Part shown: positions 8,859 through 17,470 of the stretch, in pieces
Position numbering within the stretch: the first letter of the stretch is position 1
How the letters are laid out: every line of letters begins with the position of its first letter
Program-made: the position numbers and the translations under genes
The notes under the pieces: model-generated
Databases searched by the model: none
What the model saw: only the letters and a program-made list of their open reading frames with translations
Told to the model about the DNA's origin: nothing
Origin: Streptococcus sp. 68
GTDB lineage: Bacteria > Bacillota > Bacilli > Lactobacillales > Streptococcaceae
Assembly (NCBI RefSeq): GCF_013277415.1
Contig: NZ_VMMX01000008.1
Span: 1-64,000 of the forward strand
DNA length: 64,000 nucleotides
Direction of reading: 5' to 3'

Positions 8859-10070
8859 ATGTCTAAATTTAATCGTATTCATTTGGTGGTACTGGATTCT
8901 GTAGGAATCGGTGCAGCACCAGATGCTAATAACTTTGTCAATGCAGGGGTTCCAGATGGAGCTTCTGACACACTGGGACACATTTCAAAAACAGTTGGTT
9001 TGAATGTCCCAAATATGGCTAAAATAGGTCTTGGAAATATTCCTCGTGAAACTCCTCTTAAGACTGTACCGGCAGAAAGCAATCCAACTGGATATGCAAC
9101 AAAATTGGAAGAAGTATCCCTTGGTAAGGATACCATGACTGGGCACTGGGAAATCATGGGACTCAACATTACTGAGCCTTTCGATACTTTCTGGAATGGA
9201 TTCCCAGAAGAAATCTTGACAAAAATCGAAGAATTTTCAGGACGTAAGGTCATTCGTGAAGCCAACAAACCTTACTCAGGAACAGCCGTTATCGATGATT
9301 TTGGACCACGTCAGATGGAAACTGGAGAGTTGATTATCTATACTTCAGCTGATCCTGTTTTGCAAATTGCTGCCCACGAAGATATTATTCCTTTGGACGA
9401 ATTGTACCGTATCTGTGAATACGCTCGTTCAATTACCCTTGAGCGCCCTGCCCTTCTAGGTCGTATCATTGCTCGCCCTTATGTAGGTGAACCAGGCAAC
9501 TTCACTCGTACAGCCAACCGTCGTGACTTAGCCGTTTCTCCATTTGCACCGACTGTTTTGGATAAATTGAATGAAGCTGGTATCGATACTTATGCTGTTG
9601 GTAAAATCAATGATATATTTAACGGTGCTGGTATTAACCATGACATGGGCCACAACAAGTCAAACAGCCATGGAATTGATACACTATTGAAGACCATGGG
9701 CCTTGCTGAATTTGAAAAAGGATTCTCATTCACAAACTTGGTTGACTTTGATGCCCTTTACGGCCACCGTCGTAATGCTCATGGTTATCGTGATTGCTTG
9801 CATGAGTTTGATGAACGCTTGCCTGAAATTATCGCAGCCATGAGAGAGGATGACCTTCTTTTGATTACTGCTGACCATGGAAATGACCCAACCTATGCAG
9901 GAACAGACCACACTCGTGAATATATTCCACTTTTGGCTTACAGTCCTGCCTTTAAAGGAAATGGTTTGATTCCAGTTGGACATTTTGCAGATATTTCAGC
10001 GACTGTTGCAGATAACTTTGGTGTTGAAACAGCCATGATTGGGGAAAGTTTCTTAGATAAATTGGTATAA
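8859..10070 (+). CDS. deoB: Phosphopentomutase
   Basis: Moves phosphate from C1 to C5 of (deoxy)ribose-phosphate, giving substrates for DeoC or RpiA. It is a 403-residue alkaline-phosphatase-superfamily enzyme that uses Mn. Metal ligands appear in [13 protein letters not shown] (N-terminus), KDTMTGHWE (the catalytic Thr), and [18 protein letters not shown] near the C-terminus. A strong GGGGG ribosome site precedes ATG 8859. It lies directly between rpiA and the DUF1697 gene, one base before the latter's ATG. Confidence 0.97.
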   Translation: MSKFNRIHLVVLDSVGIGAAPDANNFVNAGVPDGASDTLGHISKTVGLNVPNMAKIGLGNIPRETPLKTVPAESNPTGYATKLEEVSLGKDTMTGHWEIMGLNITEPFDTFWNGFPEEILTKIEEFSGRKVIREANKPYSGTAVIDDFGPRQMETGELIIYTSADPVLQIAAHEDIIPLDELYRICEYARSITLERPALLGRIIARPYVGEPGNFTRTANRRDLAVSPFAPTVLDKLNEAGIDTYAVGKINDIFNGAGINHDMGHNKSNSHGIDTLLKTMGLAEFEKGFSFTNLVDFDALYGHRRNAHGYRDCLHEFDERLPEIIAAMREDDLLLITADHGNDPTYAGTDHTREYIPLLAYSPAFKGNGLIPVGHFADISATVADNFGVETAMIGESFLDKLV

Positions 10071-10071
10071 A

Positions 10072-10635
10072 ATGACGCACTATGCTTTGCTGGTGAGGGG
10101 TATTAATGTTGGTGGCAAGAATAAGGTCGTCATGGCGGAGCTTCGTCAAGAACTGACAGACTTGGGACTGGAAAAGGTTGAAAGCTACATCAACAGTGGC
10201 AACATTTTCTTTACTTCGACAGACTCAAAAGTCAAATTGATTGAAAAATTAGAGACTTTCTTTGGGACTCGTTATCCATTTATTCAGAGCTTTTCTTTAC
10301 TGAGTCAAGAAGACTATGAAGCAGAAGTGGAGAATCTACCAGATTGGTGGACCAAAGATTTGGCACGAAAAGACGTCCTCTTTTACACTGAGGGCTTGGA
10401 CGTGGAGCAAGTCATCGCGACAGTTGAAAGTTTAGAGCTGAAAGATGAGGTGCTTCATTTTGGAAAACTTGGTATTTTCTGGGGAAAATTCTCTGAAGAA
10501 ACCTACTCTAAAACTGCCTATCACAAGTACTTGCTCAAGGTGCCTTTCTATCGCAATATTACTATTCGCAATGCCAAAACCTTTGACAAAATCGGTCAAA
10601 TGCTAAAAAATAATAATAAAGGAGACACACAATGA
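10072..10635 (+). CDS. DUF1697 family protein
   Basis: A 187-residue protein with the N-terminal signature MTHYALLVRGINVGGKNKV and SYINSGNIFF typical of DUF1697. The biochemical role of the family is unknown. Placement inside the rpiA-deoB-punA operon, one base after deoB and overlapping punA by four bases (ATGA), suggests a link with nucleoside or sugar-phosphate metabolism, but this is inference from neighbourhood alone. No membrane segments or export signal are seen. Confidence 0.88.
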   Translation: MTHYALLVRGINVGGKNKVVMAELRQELTDLGLEKVESYINSGNIFFTSTDSKVKLIEKLETFFGTRYPFIQSFSLLSQEDYEAEVENLPDWWTKDLARKDVLFYTEGLDVEQVIATVESLELKDEVLHFGKLGIFWGKFSEETYSKTAYHKYLLKVPFYRNITIRNAKTFDKIGQMLKNNNKGDTQ

Positions 10636-11441
10636 CATTTTTAGACAAAATCAATGAAACAGCTGCTTTCCTGAAAGAAAAGGGAATCCAAACGCCTGAG
10701 TTCGGTCTAATCCTTGGGTCAGGTCTTGGAGAATTGGCAGAAGAAATCGAAAATCCAGTTGTAGTAGACTATGCGGATATTCCAAACTGGGGCCGTTCAA
10801 CAGTAGTTGGTCACGCTGGGAAATTGGTATATGGTGAACTTGCAGGTCGCAAGGTCTTGGCTCTTCAAGGTCGCTTCCATTTCTACGAAGGGAATCCTCT
10901 GGAAGTGGTGACTTTCCCAGTACGTGTCATGAAAGTTCTTGGATGTGAAGGTGTCATTGTAACCAATGCAGCTGGTGGTATTGGATATGGCCCTGGTACT
11001 TTGATGGCTATCTCAGACCATATCAATATGACGGGGCAAAATCCATTGATGGGTGAAAACTTGGATGACTTTGGTCCTCGTTTCCCAGATATGTCTAAGG
11101 CCTACACACCAGAATACCGTGCTACTGCCCATGAAGTGGCTAAAAAACTTGGTATCAAGCTTGATGAAGGTGTCTATATCGGTGTAACTGGTCCAACTTA
11201 TGAAACACCAGCAGAAATTCGCGCCTATAAGACACTGGGAGCAGATGCAGTTGGTATGTCCACTGTTCCTGAAGTGATCGTGGCAGCCCACTCAGGTTTA
11301 AAAGTTCTGGGAATTTCATGTATTACTAACTTTGCGGCTGGTTTCCAAGAAGAACTTAACCACGAAGAAGTTGTAGAAGTGACTGAACGTGTTAAAGGTA
11401 ATTTCAAAGGCTTGCTTAAAGCGATTCTTGCAGAATTGTAA
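10632..11441 (+). CDS. punA: Purine nucleoside phosphorylase (type II, trimeric)
   Basis: Cleaves guanosine/inosine-type nucleosides with phosphate to the free base and (deoxy)ribose-1-phosphate, which DeoB then converts. At 269 residues it belongs to the trimeric PNP family: GLILGSGLGELA, GHAGKLVYGELAGRKVLALQGRFHFYEG (phosphate-binding His/Arg), NAAGGIGYGPGTLM, and GADAVGMSTVPEVIVAAH. The ATG overlaps the preceding stop (ATGA), with AAAGGAG upstream. It is the last gene of the rpiA operon. A second, hexameric-type phosphorylase, deoD, lies 3.3 kb downstream beyond the lipase/lectin gene. Confidence 0.95.
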   Translation: MTFLDKINETAAFLKEKGIQTPEFGLILGSGLGELAEEIENPVVVDYADIPNWGRSTVVGHAGKLVYGELAGRKVLALQGRFHFYEGNPLEVVTFPVRVMKVLGCEGVIVTNAAGGIGYGPGTLMAISDHINMTGQNPLMGENLDDFGPRFPDMSKAYTPEYRATAHEVAKKLGIKLDEGVYIGVTGPTYETPAEIRAYKTLGADAVGMSTVPEVIVAAHSGLKVLGISCITNFAAGFQEELNHEEVVEVTERVKGNFKGLLKAILAEL

Positions 11442-11742
11442 GAAAAAAGATTTAAAAGGGGGAATGCCTCTTTCCTTTCATGGTTGACTATTCGGAACAA
11501 AGAAGAAACATAGGTAGACTATGGGTTTCTTCCTACTCTTGTACCTGAAAGAATCTGATAGCCAGCATTGTGAAAGACAAGATTCTAGGATACTAGCATT
11601 AGCTTCCTAGCCAAGCAGACTAGGATGATAAGAAGAGATAAGAATGAATTTACTTTCTGAATTTCTCAGTCTTATCATATATAGCACAATGAGATTTTGC
11701 TTGAGTCTGCTTACAAATAAACGAAAAGAAAGATAAGAAATA
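11442..11742. other. Gene-free spacer rich in inverted repeats
   Basis: No coding region is seen. The stretch holds several hairpins: AAGAAACATAG / CTATGGGTTTCTT (11504-11532), AGAATC...GATTCT (about 11550-11588) and overlapping CCTAG/CTAGG repeats (about 11585-11630). None has a clear T-run. A TCATATATAG stretch near 11677 may be the -10 region for the following gene. Some of this could be remnant of an inserted repeat. Confidence 0.5.
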
Positions 11743-14490
11743 ATGAAAATTGGTCAACGAATTATGCGCTTTGGCATAAAAAAATTAAGTATCGGGGTTG
11801 TATCTGTTGCAGTCGGCTTCGCATTTCTAGCTCCAGCTGGAATTTCAGCCAATGAACTAAAACAAGATGTAACATCTGAAGTAGCAACAAGAGTGCTAGA
11901 TTCTAAGGAGGAATTGAGAGAGCCGGAAAATGTTGTTCCAAAACTAGAAACTCCTCTTAGAGAGGAGTCAAGACTAGCTCCTCAACCGCTTACGGAAGCA
12001 GGTGAAGTTCTTGAAAACAAAAGGGAAGAGTCAAAAGTAGAGACAACAGAGCCAGCTCAAGACTCGCCTATTCTTGCTCCTGTAGAAGAAACTAAAGATG
12101 AAGTTGTGACAGAAAAACCAACAAATACTCGTTCTCTAACTGCAGAAGATTTGGTGAAGATTTCCAAAGGGGAATTGCATTTAGAAAATGATTTGATTGA
12201 TGAATCTCTCTATGGTGAAAAAGTTCTTGATTTGGAAGGGGATGATGACCAAGATGGTATCAAAAACAAAGATGAACTTTATGTGTACAACAAAGATGGT
12301 AAGGATTATCTAGGATATAACAGCCATCCCTTGCTAGCAGACAGTGATGGGGATGGTTTGGCAGATGGAGAAGATGACAATAAGAAAGAATGGTATGTCA
12401 CAGACCGTGATTCTCTTCTCTTTATGGAGTTAGCCTATCGAGACGATGATTATATTGAGAAAATTTTAGATCATAAGAATCCTTTCCCTAGTCTCTATCT
12501 TGACCGTCAAGAATACAAACTCATGCACAATGAATTGGCTCCTTTCTGGAAGATGAAAAAAGCCTACCATACAGATAGTGGCTTAGATGCTTTCTTATTT
12601 GAGACCAAGAGCGACCTTCCTTATCTCAAAGATGGCACGGTTCATATGTTGGCTATTCGTGGAACGCGGGTTAATGACGCCAAGGATTTAAGTGCAGATT
12701 TGGTCTTATTAGGCGGAAATAAACCAGCTCAAGCTGATGATATCCGTAAGGTTGTTGGGGAATTAGCCAAGGATACAAGTATTACGAAACTGTATATGAC
12801 AGGTCATTCTCTTGGAGGCTACCTAGCTCAGATTGCAGCGGTTGAAGCTTACCAAAAATATCCTGATTTTTATAACAATGTATTGAGGAAAGTGACGACT
12901 TTCAGTGCTCCTAAAGTGATTACTTCCAGAACTGTTTGGAATGCTAAGAATGGTTTCTGGGATGTTGGTTTGGAAAGCCGTAAATTAGCTGTTAGTGGAA
13001 AAATTAAGCATTATGTGGTTGATAATGATAATGTTGTGACTCCCTTGATTCATAATGATCGTGATATTGTTACATTTACAGGTAATTCACGCTTTAAACA
13101 CCGTTCTCGTGGCTATTTTGAAAGTCGAATGAATGATATTCCTAACTTTAATATTGGTAAACGAGCTACCTTGGATAAACATGGTTATCGTGATCCAAAA
13201 TTGGATAAAGTGCGCTTCTTTAAGAAACAGGCTCTGCCTCAATCTGCTAGTCAACCAAGTGCTGAACCAATGGAAAATATTGCCTTAGGGAAACAGGTTA
13301 GTCAAAGTTCGACAGCTTTCGGAGGAGATGCTAGAAGAGCTGTGGATGGCAAAGTTGATGGTAACTATGGTCACAATTCTGTCACTCATACAAATTTCCA
13401 ATCCAAGCCTTGGTGGCAAGTAGATTTGGCTAAAGAAGAAACCATTCGCCAAATCAATATTTACAACCGAACAGACACTGCTCAGGATAGATTGGCAAAC
13501 TTTGATGTCATTCTTTTAGACAGTTCTGGTAAAGAAATTGAGAGAAAACGAATAACATCTCTTAAAGATGTGTCAGCACAAATTGCAATTAACCATAAAA
13601 AAGCGCGCTATGTTCGGATTGAGCTAGAAGGCTATAATGCCCTCAGTCTTGCAGAAGTCCAAGTATATCGTGCTGAGAATATCGCTTGGAAAAAGCAAGC
13701 TAAGCAAAGTTCTACTGATTTTGGTGGAGATGCTAGTCGTGCCTTGGATGGCAATACCAATAGTAGTTATAGCCAGCAATCAATTACCCATACAAAATTT
13801 GAAAACCAGCCTTGGTGGGAAGTTGATTTAGGTCGTACAGAACAGGTAGGACTTGTTCGCCTTCATAATCGTGGGGATGGAGAACTTTCTAAACGTCTGT
13901 CAGACTTTGATGTGATTTTATATGATGAAAAAGGGAAAGAAGTTGCTAGACAGTATGTTTCTAAACTTGACGGAACGAGCTTGGATGTTCAATTAAATGG
14001 GAAATTGGGACGCCGTGTTCGTGTGCAACTACGTAAGAACAATCAAGCCCTCAGTCTTGCAGAAGTAGAAGTTTTCCGCTTTATCGCTACGAATGGTGAG
14101 ACGGCGACACAAATTTCTAAGCCAGTTCAACCAATCAGTCAGACTCCTGCAAAAGACAAAACATTAACAATTCAACATAGTGGAGCTTACATTGCCCGCT
14201 ACTCTATCACTTGGGAAGAAGTTACAGTAGATAAAGATGGAAACCAAGTTGTTCGTAGTCGTTCTTGGGAAGGAAACGGTCGCAACCAGACTGCAGGATT
14301 TGTCCTCAACCTCCCAATCAAAGAAAATATGAGAAATCTGCGAATTAAGATTGAGAAAAAGACAGGTCTACTATGGAATAGATGGCAAACAATCTATGAA
14401 AACAGACCAATTTTAGCTCAACCCCACCGTAAAATTACCCATTGGGGAACAACATTAAATTCTAAGATTTCTGATGACGATGTCTTGTAA
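11743..14490 (+). CDS. Secreted lipase - tandem F-type lectin - cytolysin domain-4-like chimera
   Basis: A 915-residue exported protein. Residues 10-36 form a YSIRK-like signal (FGIKKLSIGVVSVAVG), cut near ISA-NE. Residues 40-130 are an acidic linker. DDDQDGIKNKD (167-177) and DSDGDGLADGEDD (200-212) look like calcium-binding Asp loops. A class 3 lipase domain follows (about 222-490) with nucleophile GHSLGG (Ser356) and likely Asp429 and His453. Two F-type lectin domains span 511-642 and 645-778 with complete fucose motifs (H549/R576/D578/R583; H683/R710/D712/K717). Residues 806-915 resemble domain 4 of cholesterol-dependent cytolysins: GAYIARYSITWEE, an undecapeptide-like KKTGLLWNRWQ (872-882) lacking the Cys, and WGTTL (901-905). 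No LPXTG or choline-binding repeat is present, so release is expected. The ribosome site is weak. Enzymatic substrate unknown. Confidence 0.9.
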   Translation: MKIGQRIMRFGIKKLSIGVVSVAVGFAFLAPAGISANELKQDVTSEVATRVLDSKEELREPENVVPKLETPLREESRLAPQPLTEAGEVLENKREESKVETTEPAQDSPILAPVEETKDEVVTEKPTNTRSLTAEDLVKISKGELHLENDLIDESLYGEKVLDLEGDDDQDGIKNKDELYVYNKDGKDYLGYNSHPLLADSDGDGLADGEDDNKKEWYVTDRDSLLFMELAYRDDDYIEKILDHKNPFPSLYLDRQEYKLMHNELAPFWKMKKAYHTDSGLDAFLFETKSDLPYLKDGTVHMLAIRGTRVNDAKDLSADLVLLGGNKPAQADDIRKVVGELAKDTSITKLYMTGHSLGGYLAQIAAVEAYQKYPDFYNNVLRKVTTFSAPKVITSRTVWNAKNGFWDVGLESRKLAVSGKIKHYVVDNDNVVTPLIHNDRDIVTFTGNSRFKHRSRGYFESRMNDIPNFNIGKRATLDKHGYRDPKLDKVRFFKKQALPQSASQPSAEPMENIALGKQVSQSSTAFGGDARRAVDGKVDGNYGHNSVTHTNFQSKPWWQVDLAKEETIRQINIYNRTDTAQDRLANFDVILLDSSGKEIERKRITSLKDVSAQIAINHKKARYVRIELEGYNALSLAEVQVYRAENIAWKKQAKQSSTDFGGDASRALDGNTNSSYSQQSITHTKFENQPWWEVDLGRTEQVGLVRLHNRGDGELSKRLSDFDVILYDEKGKEVARQYVSKLDGTSLDVQLNGKLGRRVRVQLRKNNQALSLAEVEVFRFIATNGETATQISKPVQPISQTPAKDKTLTIQHSGAYIARYSITWEEVTVDKDGNQVVRSRSWEGNGRNQTAGFVLNLPIKENMRNLRIKIEKKTGLLWNRWQTIYENRPILAQPHRKITHWGTTLNSKISDDDVL

Positions 14491-14538
14491 AAAATCCTAC
14501 TATTTAATAATGAGATGATTTAGTTTATAAGAGAAGAA

Positions 14539-14567
14539 CTACCTGAGCTTGAATAGAACTCAGGTAG
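14539..14567 (+). terminator. Hairpin after the lipase/lectin gene
   Basis: CTACCTGAG and CTCAGGTAG pair perfectly across an 11-nt loop, 48 nt past the stop. No T-run follows, so it may be an mRNA-stabilising or weak terminator hairpin rather than a classic terminator. Further small hairpins, GTATTC/GAATAC (14612-14631) and GCATC/GATGC (14667-14679), lie between it and deoD. Confidence 0.5.
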
Positions 14568-14732
14568 CTCTCTGTGAAAGAACAAAATTAAACAGAAAGG
14601 ATGGGTTAACTGTATTCACTGAACTGAATACGGGCGGAGAACTGTGTAAAAAAGATAAACTGTCTAGCATCTGCGATGCGTCGTCAGTTTCCTATTTTTA
14701 CTTTGTTCTCTGTCGCCCTTTATATCTTAACT

Positions 14733-15443
14733 ATGTCTATCCATATTGCTGCTCAGCAGGGTGAAATTGCTGATAAAATTCTTCTTCCTGGGGATCCTCT
14801 TCGTGCTAAGTTTATTGCGGAGAATTTCCTTGAAGATGCTGTTTGTTTTAACGAAGTGCGTAACATGTTTGGCTACACTGGTACATACAAGGGTCATCGT
14901 GTATCTGTCATGGGAACTGGGATGGGGATGCCATCTATTTCGATTTATGCGCGTGAGTTGATTGTTGACTACGGTGTGAAGAAATTGATTCGTGTGGGAA
15001 CTGCAGGCTCTTTGAATGAAGATGTCCACGTTCGTGAATTGGTTTTGGCGCAGGCAGCTGCAACTAATTCAAACATCGTCCGTAATGACTGGCCACAGTA
15101 TGATTTCCCACAAATCGCTAGCTTTGACTTGCTGGACAAGGCCTACCATATCGCCAAAGAACTTGGTATGACAACCCACGTTGGGAACGTTTTATCATCT
15201 GATGTCTTTTACTCAAACTACTTTGAAAAGAATATCGAGCTTGGTAAATGGGGAGTCAAGGCTGTGGAAATGGAAGCAGCAGCACTTTACTATCTGGCAG
15301 CCCAACACCATGTTGACGCACTTGCCATCATGACTATTTCTGATAGTTTGGTCAATCCAGATGAAGACACGACTGCAGAAGAACGTCAAAATACCTTCAC
15401 TGATATGATGAAGGTTGGTTTGGAAACCTTGATTGCAGAATAA
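14733..15443 (+). CDS. deoD: Purine nucleoside phosphorylase (hexameric DeoD type)
   Basis: Phosphorolyses adenosine- and other purine (deoxy)nucleosides. The start at 14733 ([20 protein letters not shown]) gives 236 residues, the standard DeoD length. Motifs include [11 protein letters not shown], the phosphate-loop arginine, [38 protein letters not shown] and SDSLVNP. No Shine-Dalgarno sequence precedes this ATG, nor the in-frame ATG at 14676, which would add 19 unusual residues. TATATC ends 7 nt before the ATG, so a leaderless start is conceivable but weak. It ends in a terminator shared with the convergent kinase gene. Confidence 0.93.
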   Translation: MSIHIAAQQGEIADKILLPGDPLRAKFIAENFLEDAVCFNEVRNMFGYTGTYKGHRVSVMGTGMGMPSISIYARELIVDYGVKKLIRVGTAGSLNEDVHVRELVLAQAAATNSNIVRNDWPQYDFPQIASFDLLDKAYHIAKELGMTTHVGNVLSSDVFYSNYFEKNIELGKWGVKAVEMEAAALYYLAAQHHVDALAIMTISDSLVNPDEDTTAEERQNTFTDMMKVGLETLIAE

Positions 15444-15453
15444 TTATAGCCAA

Positions 15454-15493
15454 AAAAGGAAGCCCTTCTTTATGAATTGGAGGACTTCCTTTT
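15454..15493. terminator. Bidirectional terminator between deoD and the P-loop kinase gene
   Basis: AAAAGGAAG and CTTCCTTTT pair across a long loop. The stem overlaps the last codons of the minus-strand kinase gene and serves deoD on the plus strand. Confidence 0.7.
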
Positions 15494-15994
15494 CTTATCC
15501 AGAAATTGATCTAGTTCTTTCTGATTTCGAAGAATAGTGACTTTATGTGAGTATTCTTGGCAAAGTTTTTGGTAATTCTCTTTTTGAGCTTTAGTCCGCC
15601 CATCCCAGAGAATCCAACGAATAAATTCCCAGTTGAATTGCTCGGGGCATCCCTTAGCCATACTTTCCCTGACTTTTCCCCGGTATTTAAGATAACGCTT
15701 AAAAGCTCGAAAGAGACAGGTAAATGGAGAAAAATTGAGAAAGATGATTTGGTCTGCTTCCTGCATTCGTTCTTGGTAGTAGCACCAAGAATAATTACCA
15801 TCGATGACCCAAGCTTTATGCTTGGTGAGAAAGTTTTTCATCTCGGTTAACATCCAATCACGCTCACTGTCTTGCCAACCGGGTTGAAATTGGAGTGTGT
15901 CCATGTGAAGTTTTGGGATGGAGTAGTAGTTAGATAACTTTTCGGCTAGCGTTGACTTACCAGCACCAGAATATCCGATAATTGCGATTTTCAT
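15470..15994 (-). CDS. P-loop kinase, FlaR-like 'topology modulation' family
   Basis: A 174-residue protein with a Walker A motif at the very N-terminus (IIGYSGAGKSTLAEKL) and the arrangement HMDTLQFQPGW / WVIDGNYSW typical of small adenylate/shikimate kinase-like proteins. Homologues are often labelled 'DNA topology modulation protein FlaR', but the real substrate is not established and the label should be treated with caution. The start at 15994 is preceded by AAAGG on the minus strand. It is transcribed opposite to deoD and toward it, with rpsT 50 nt upstream in the same direction. Confidence 0.85.
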   Translation of the reverse strand: MKIAIIGYSGAGKSTLAEKLSNYYSIPKLHMDTLQFQPGWQDSERDWMLTEMKNFLTKHKAWVIDGNYSWCYYQERMQEADQIIFLNFSPFTCLFRAFKRYLKYRGKVRESMAKGCPEQFNWEFIRWILWDGRTKAQKENYQKLCQEYSHKVTILRNQKELDQFLDKKRKSSNS

Positions 15995-16020
15995 TTTCTA
16001 CCTTTTCCTATTTGGAGACA

Positions 16021-16048
16021 AAAAAACAGCCTCTATGGACTGTTTCTT
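16021..16048 (-). terminator. Terminator of rpsT
   Basis: Minus strand AAACAGTC-catagaG-GCTGTTTTTTT, directly overlapping the end of the stop codon of rpsT. Confidence 0.8.
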
Positions 16049-16283
16049 ATTTAGCAAGTTTAGCTGAAAGACGAGCTTTGTCGCGGCTTGCTTTGTTTTT
16101 GTGAATCAAACCTTTAGTTTCTGCTTTATCGATAGCTGAGCTAGCAGCACGGAAAAGTTCTTCAGATGGGTTTGCTTCGAAAGCTTTGATAGCAGTACGC
16201 ATAGCTGATTTTTGAGCTGAGTTCTTTTCGTTTTGTTTAACGTTCAATTCAGCGCGTTTGATAGCTGATTTAATGTTTGCCAA
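16047..16283 (-). CDS. rpsT: 30S ribosomal protein S20
   Basis: S20 binds 16S rRNA early in small-subunit assembly. Translation is assigned to a TTG codon at 16283 (protein [20 protein letters not shown] after Met), with GGAGG 8 nt before it, giving 78 residues, the usual length. An in-frame ATG at 16298 is embedded in the ribosome binding site itself (ATGGAGG) and cannot be used efficiently. UUG starts and autogenous control are known for S20 in E. coli. A strong promoter (TTGTCA, 17 nt, TATAAT at 16315-16343) and own terminator make it monocistronic. Confidence 0.95.
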
Positions 16284-16314
16284 TGTTCTTACCTCCATAT
16301 TTACTAACTATACC

Positions 16315-16343
16315 ATTATATCTGAAAACTTACGTTTTGACAA
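16315..16343 (-). promoter_or_regulatory. rpsT promoter
   Basis: Minus-strand TTGTCA (16338-16343), 17-nt spacer, TATAAT (16315-16320). It sits between rpsT and the coaA stop codon. Confidence 0.8.
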
Positions 16344-16350
16344 GGGAAAA

Positions 16351-17271
16351 TTACTTTTTTAAGTAAATTTCATCGATTTCATGGTTCTTACTTTTATGTA
16401 GAATCACTTCCGCACGATTTCTAGTTGGTTCAATATAATTTTGTAGATTTGTGAGATTGATACTGGTCCAGACCTGATGGGCAAAGGACTCCACTTCCCC
16501 AATCGGCATTTGAGTAAAACGATAATAGTAGCTATCAGGGTCGTTTTGGGCTAGGCTCAGCATCTTCAAGAAACGGTCCAGATACCAACTCTCAATATCA
16601 TCCACTCCAGCATCTACATAGATGGAAAAGTCAAAGAAGTCAGTGATATAGAGACGATCGTTTTGTGGATTTTGAAAGACATTGATTCCTTCAACAATTA
16701 CAAAATCAGCAGCTTTGACACTTTGCTTTTCCTCAGGTACGATGTCGTAGACTTCATGAGAATAGACAGGAATATCCACATCTTGTCCATTTTTGATGCA
16801 GTCCAAGAAGTTGAGAAGAGCTTCCATATCATAGCTTTCAGGAAATCCCTTACGATTTAAAATCCCTTGTTCAATCAAGGTCTGGTTGGGATAGAGAAAG
16901 CCGTCAGTTGTTACCAACTCAACCGTAGCATCTGTCAGTGTACGGGACAGTAGGATTTGAAGTAGGCGACTGGTTGTTGATTTTCCAACGGCAACACTCC
17001 CAGAAACCCCAATAATAAAAGGTTGAGATTTACTTTCACGTTGGAGGAAAATTCCTTTTGAAAAGGCCAAATCTTCCTTAGTTCGCTTGTAAATCTGAAT
17101 CAGATGAGCCAAGGGGAGATAGATATCTGTAACGTCTTGAAGACTGATTTGGTCATTAAAACTCTTGATAGATTCCAATTCTTCTTCTGTCAAAGGAGGT
17201 GTTGTCTTTCGATGTAAAGATTGCCAAGTCTGGCGGCTGATTTTTTCAAAATGTAAAAATTCGTTGGTCAT
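16351..17271 (-). CDS. coaA: Pantothenate kinase (type I)
   Basis: Phosphorylates pantothenate, the first and controlling step of coenzyme A synthesis. The start at 17271 ([17 protein letters not shown]) gives 306 residues, the normal length, with GGGGAAAA upstream; a longer reading to 17385 would run through the promoter. The P-loop [28 protein letters not shown], and the C-terminal aromatic-rich substrate region are intact. Its promoter (extended -10 TGGTATGAT at 17297-17306, minus strand) diverges from the promoter of the membrane-protein gene on the other side. Confidence 0.96.
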   Translation of the reverse strand: MTNEFLHFEKISRQTWQSLHRKTTPPLTEEELESIKSFNDQISLQDVTDIYLPLAHLIQIYKRTKEDLAFSKGIFLQRESKSQPFIIGVSGSVAVGKSTTSRLLQILLSRTLTDATVELVTTDGFLYPNQTLIEQGILNRKGFPESYDMEALLNFLDCIKNGQDVDIPVYSHEVYDIVPEEKQSVKAADFVIVEGINVFQNPQNDRLYITDFFDFSIYVDAGVDDIESWYLDRFLKMLSLAQNDPDSYYYRFTQMPIGEVESFAHQVWTSINLTNLQNYIEPTRNRAEVILHKSKNHEIDEIYLKK

Positions 17272-17333
17272 TTGTTTTCCCCTAGATATTTTGTCTATCA
17301 TACCATAAAAAGTTAAAAAAATAAAGCGGTTTC

Positions 17334-17362
17334 TTGAATGTGGTAAGTCAATAGTATACAAT
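17334..17362 (+). promoter_or_regulatory. Promoter of the small membrane protein gene
   Basis: TTGAAT (17334-17339), 17-nt spacer, TACAAT (17357-17362). It is divergent from the coaA promoter and gives a leader of about 100 nt before ATG 17471. Confidence 0.65.
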
Positions 17363-17470
17363 ATAAGTAGATAGAGGATGAACAATTTATTGATGAAGTA
17401 GGAGCTGCTTTCTACTGACTTATCAGCTATAAAGGGGGCTTTGGGGTTTATAACTTATAGGAGGTGTACT

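Noticed and set aside
14549..14764. A 71-residue open frame across the lipase-deoD spacer
   Set aside because: It overlaps two hairpins and the start of deoD in another frame, has no ribosome site, and its product is Cys/Tyr-rich without any recognisable domain.
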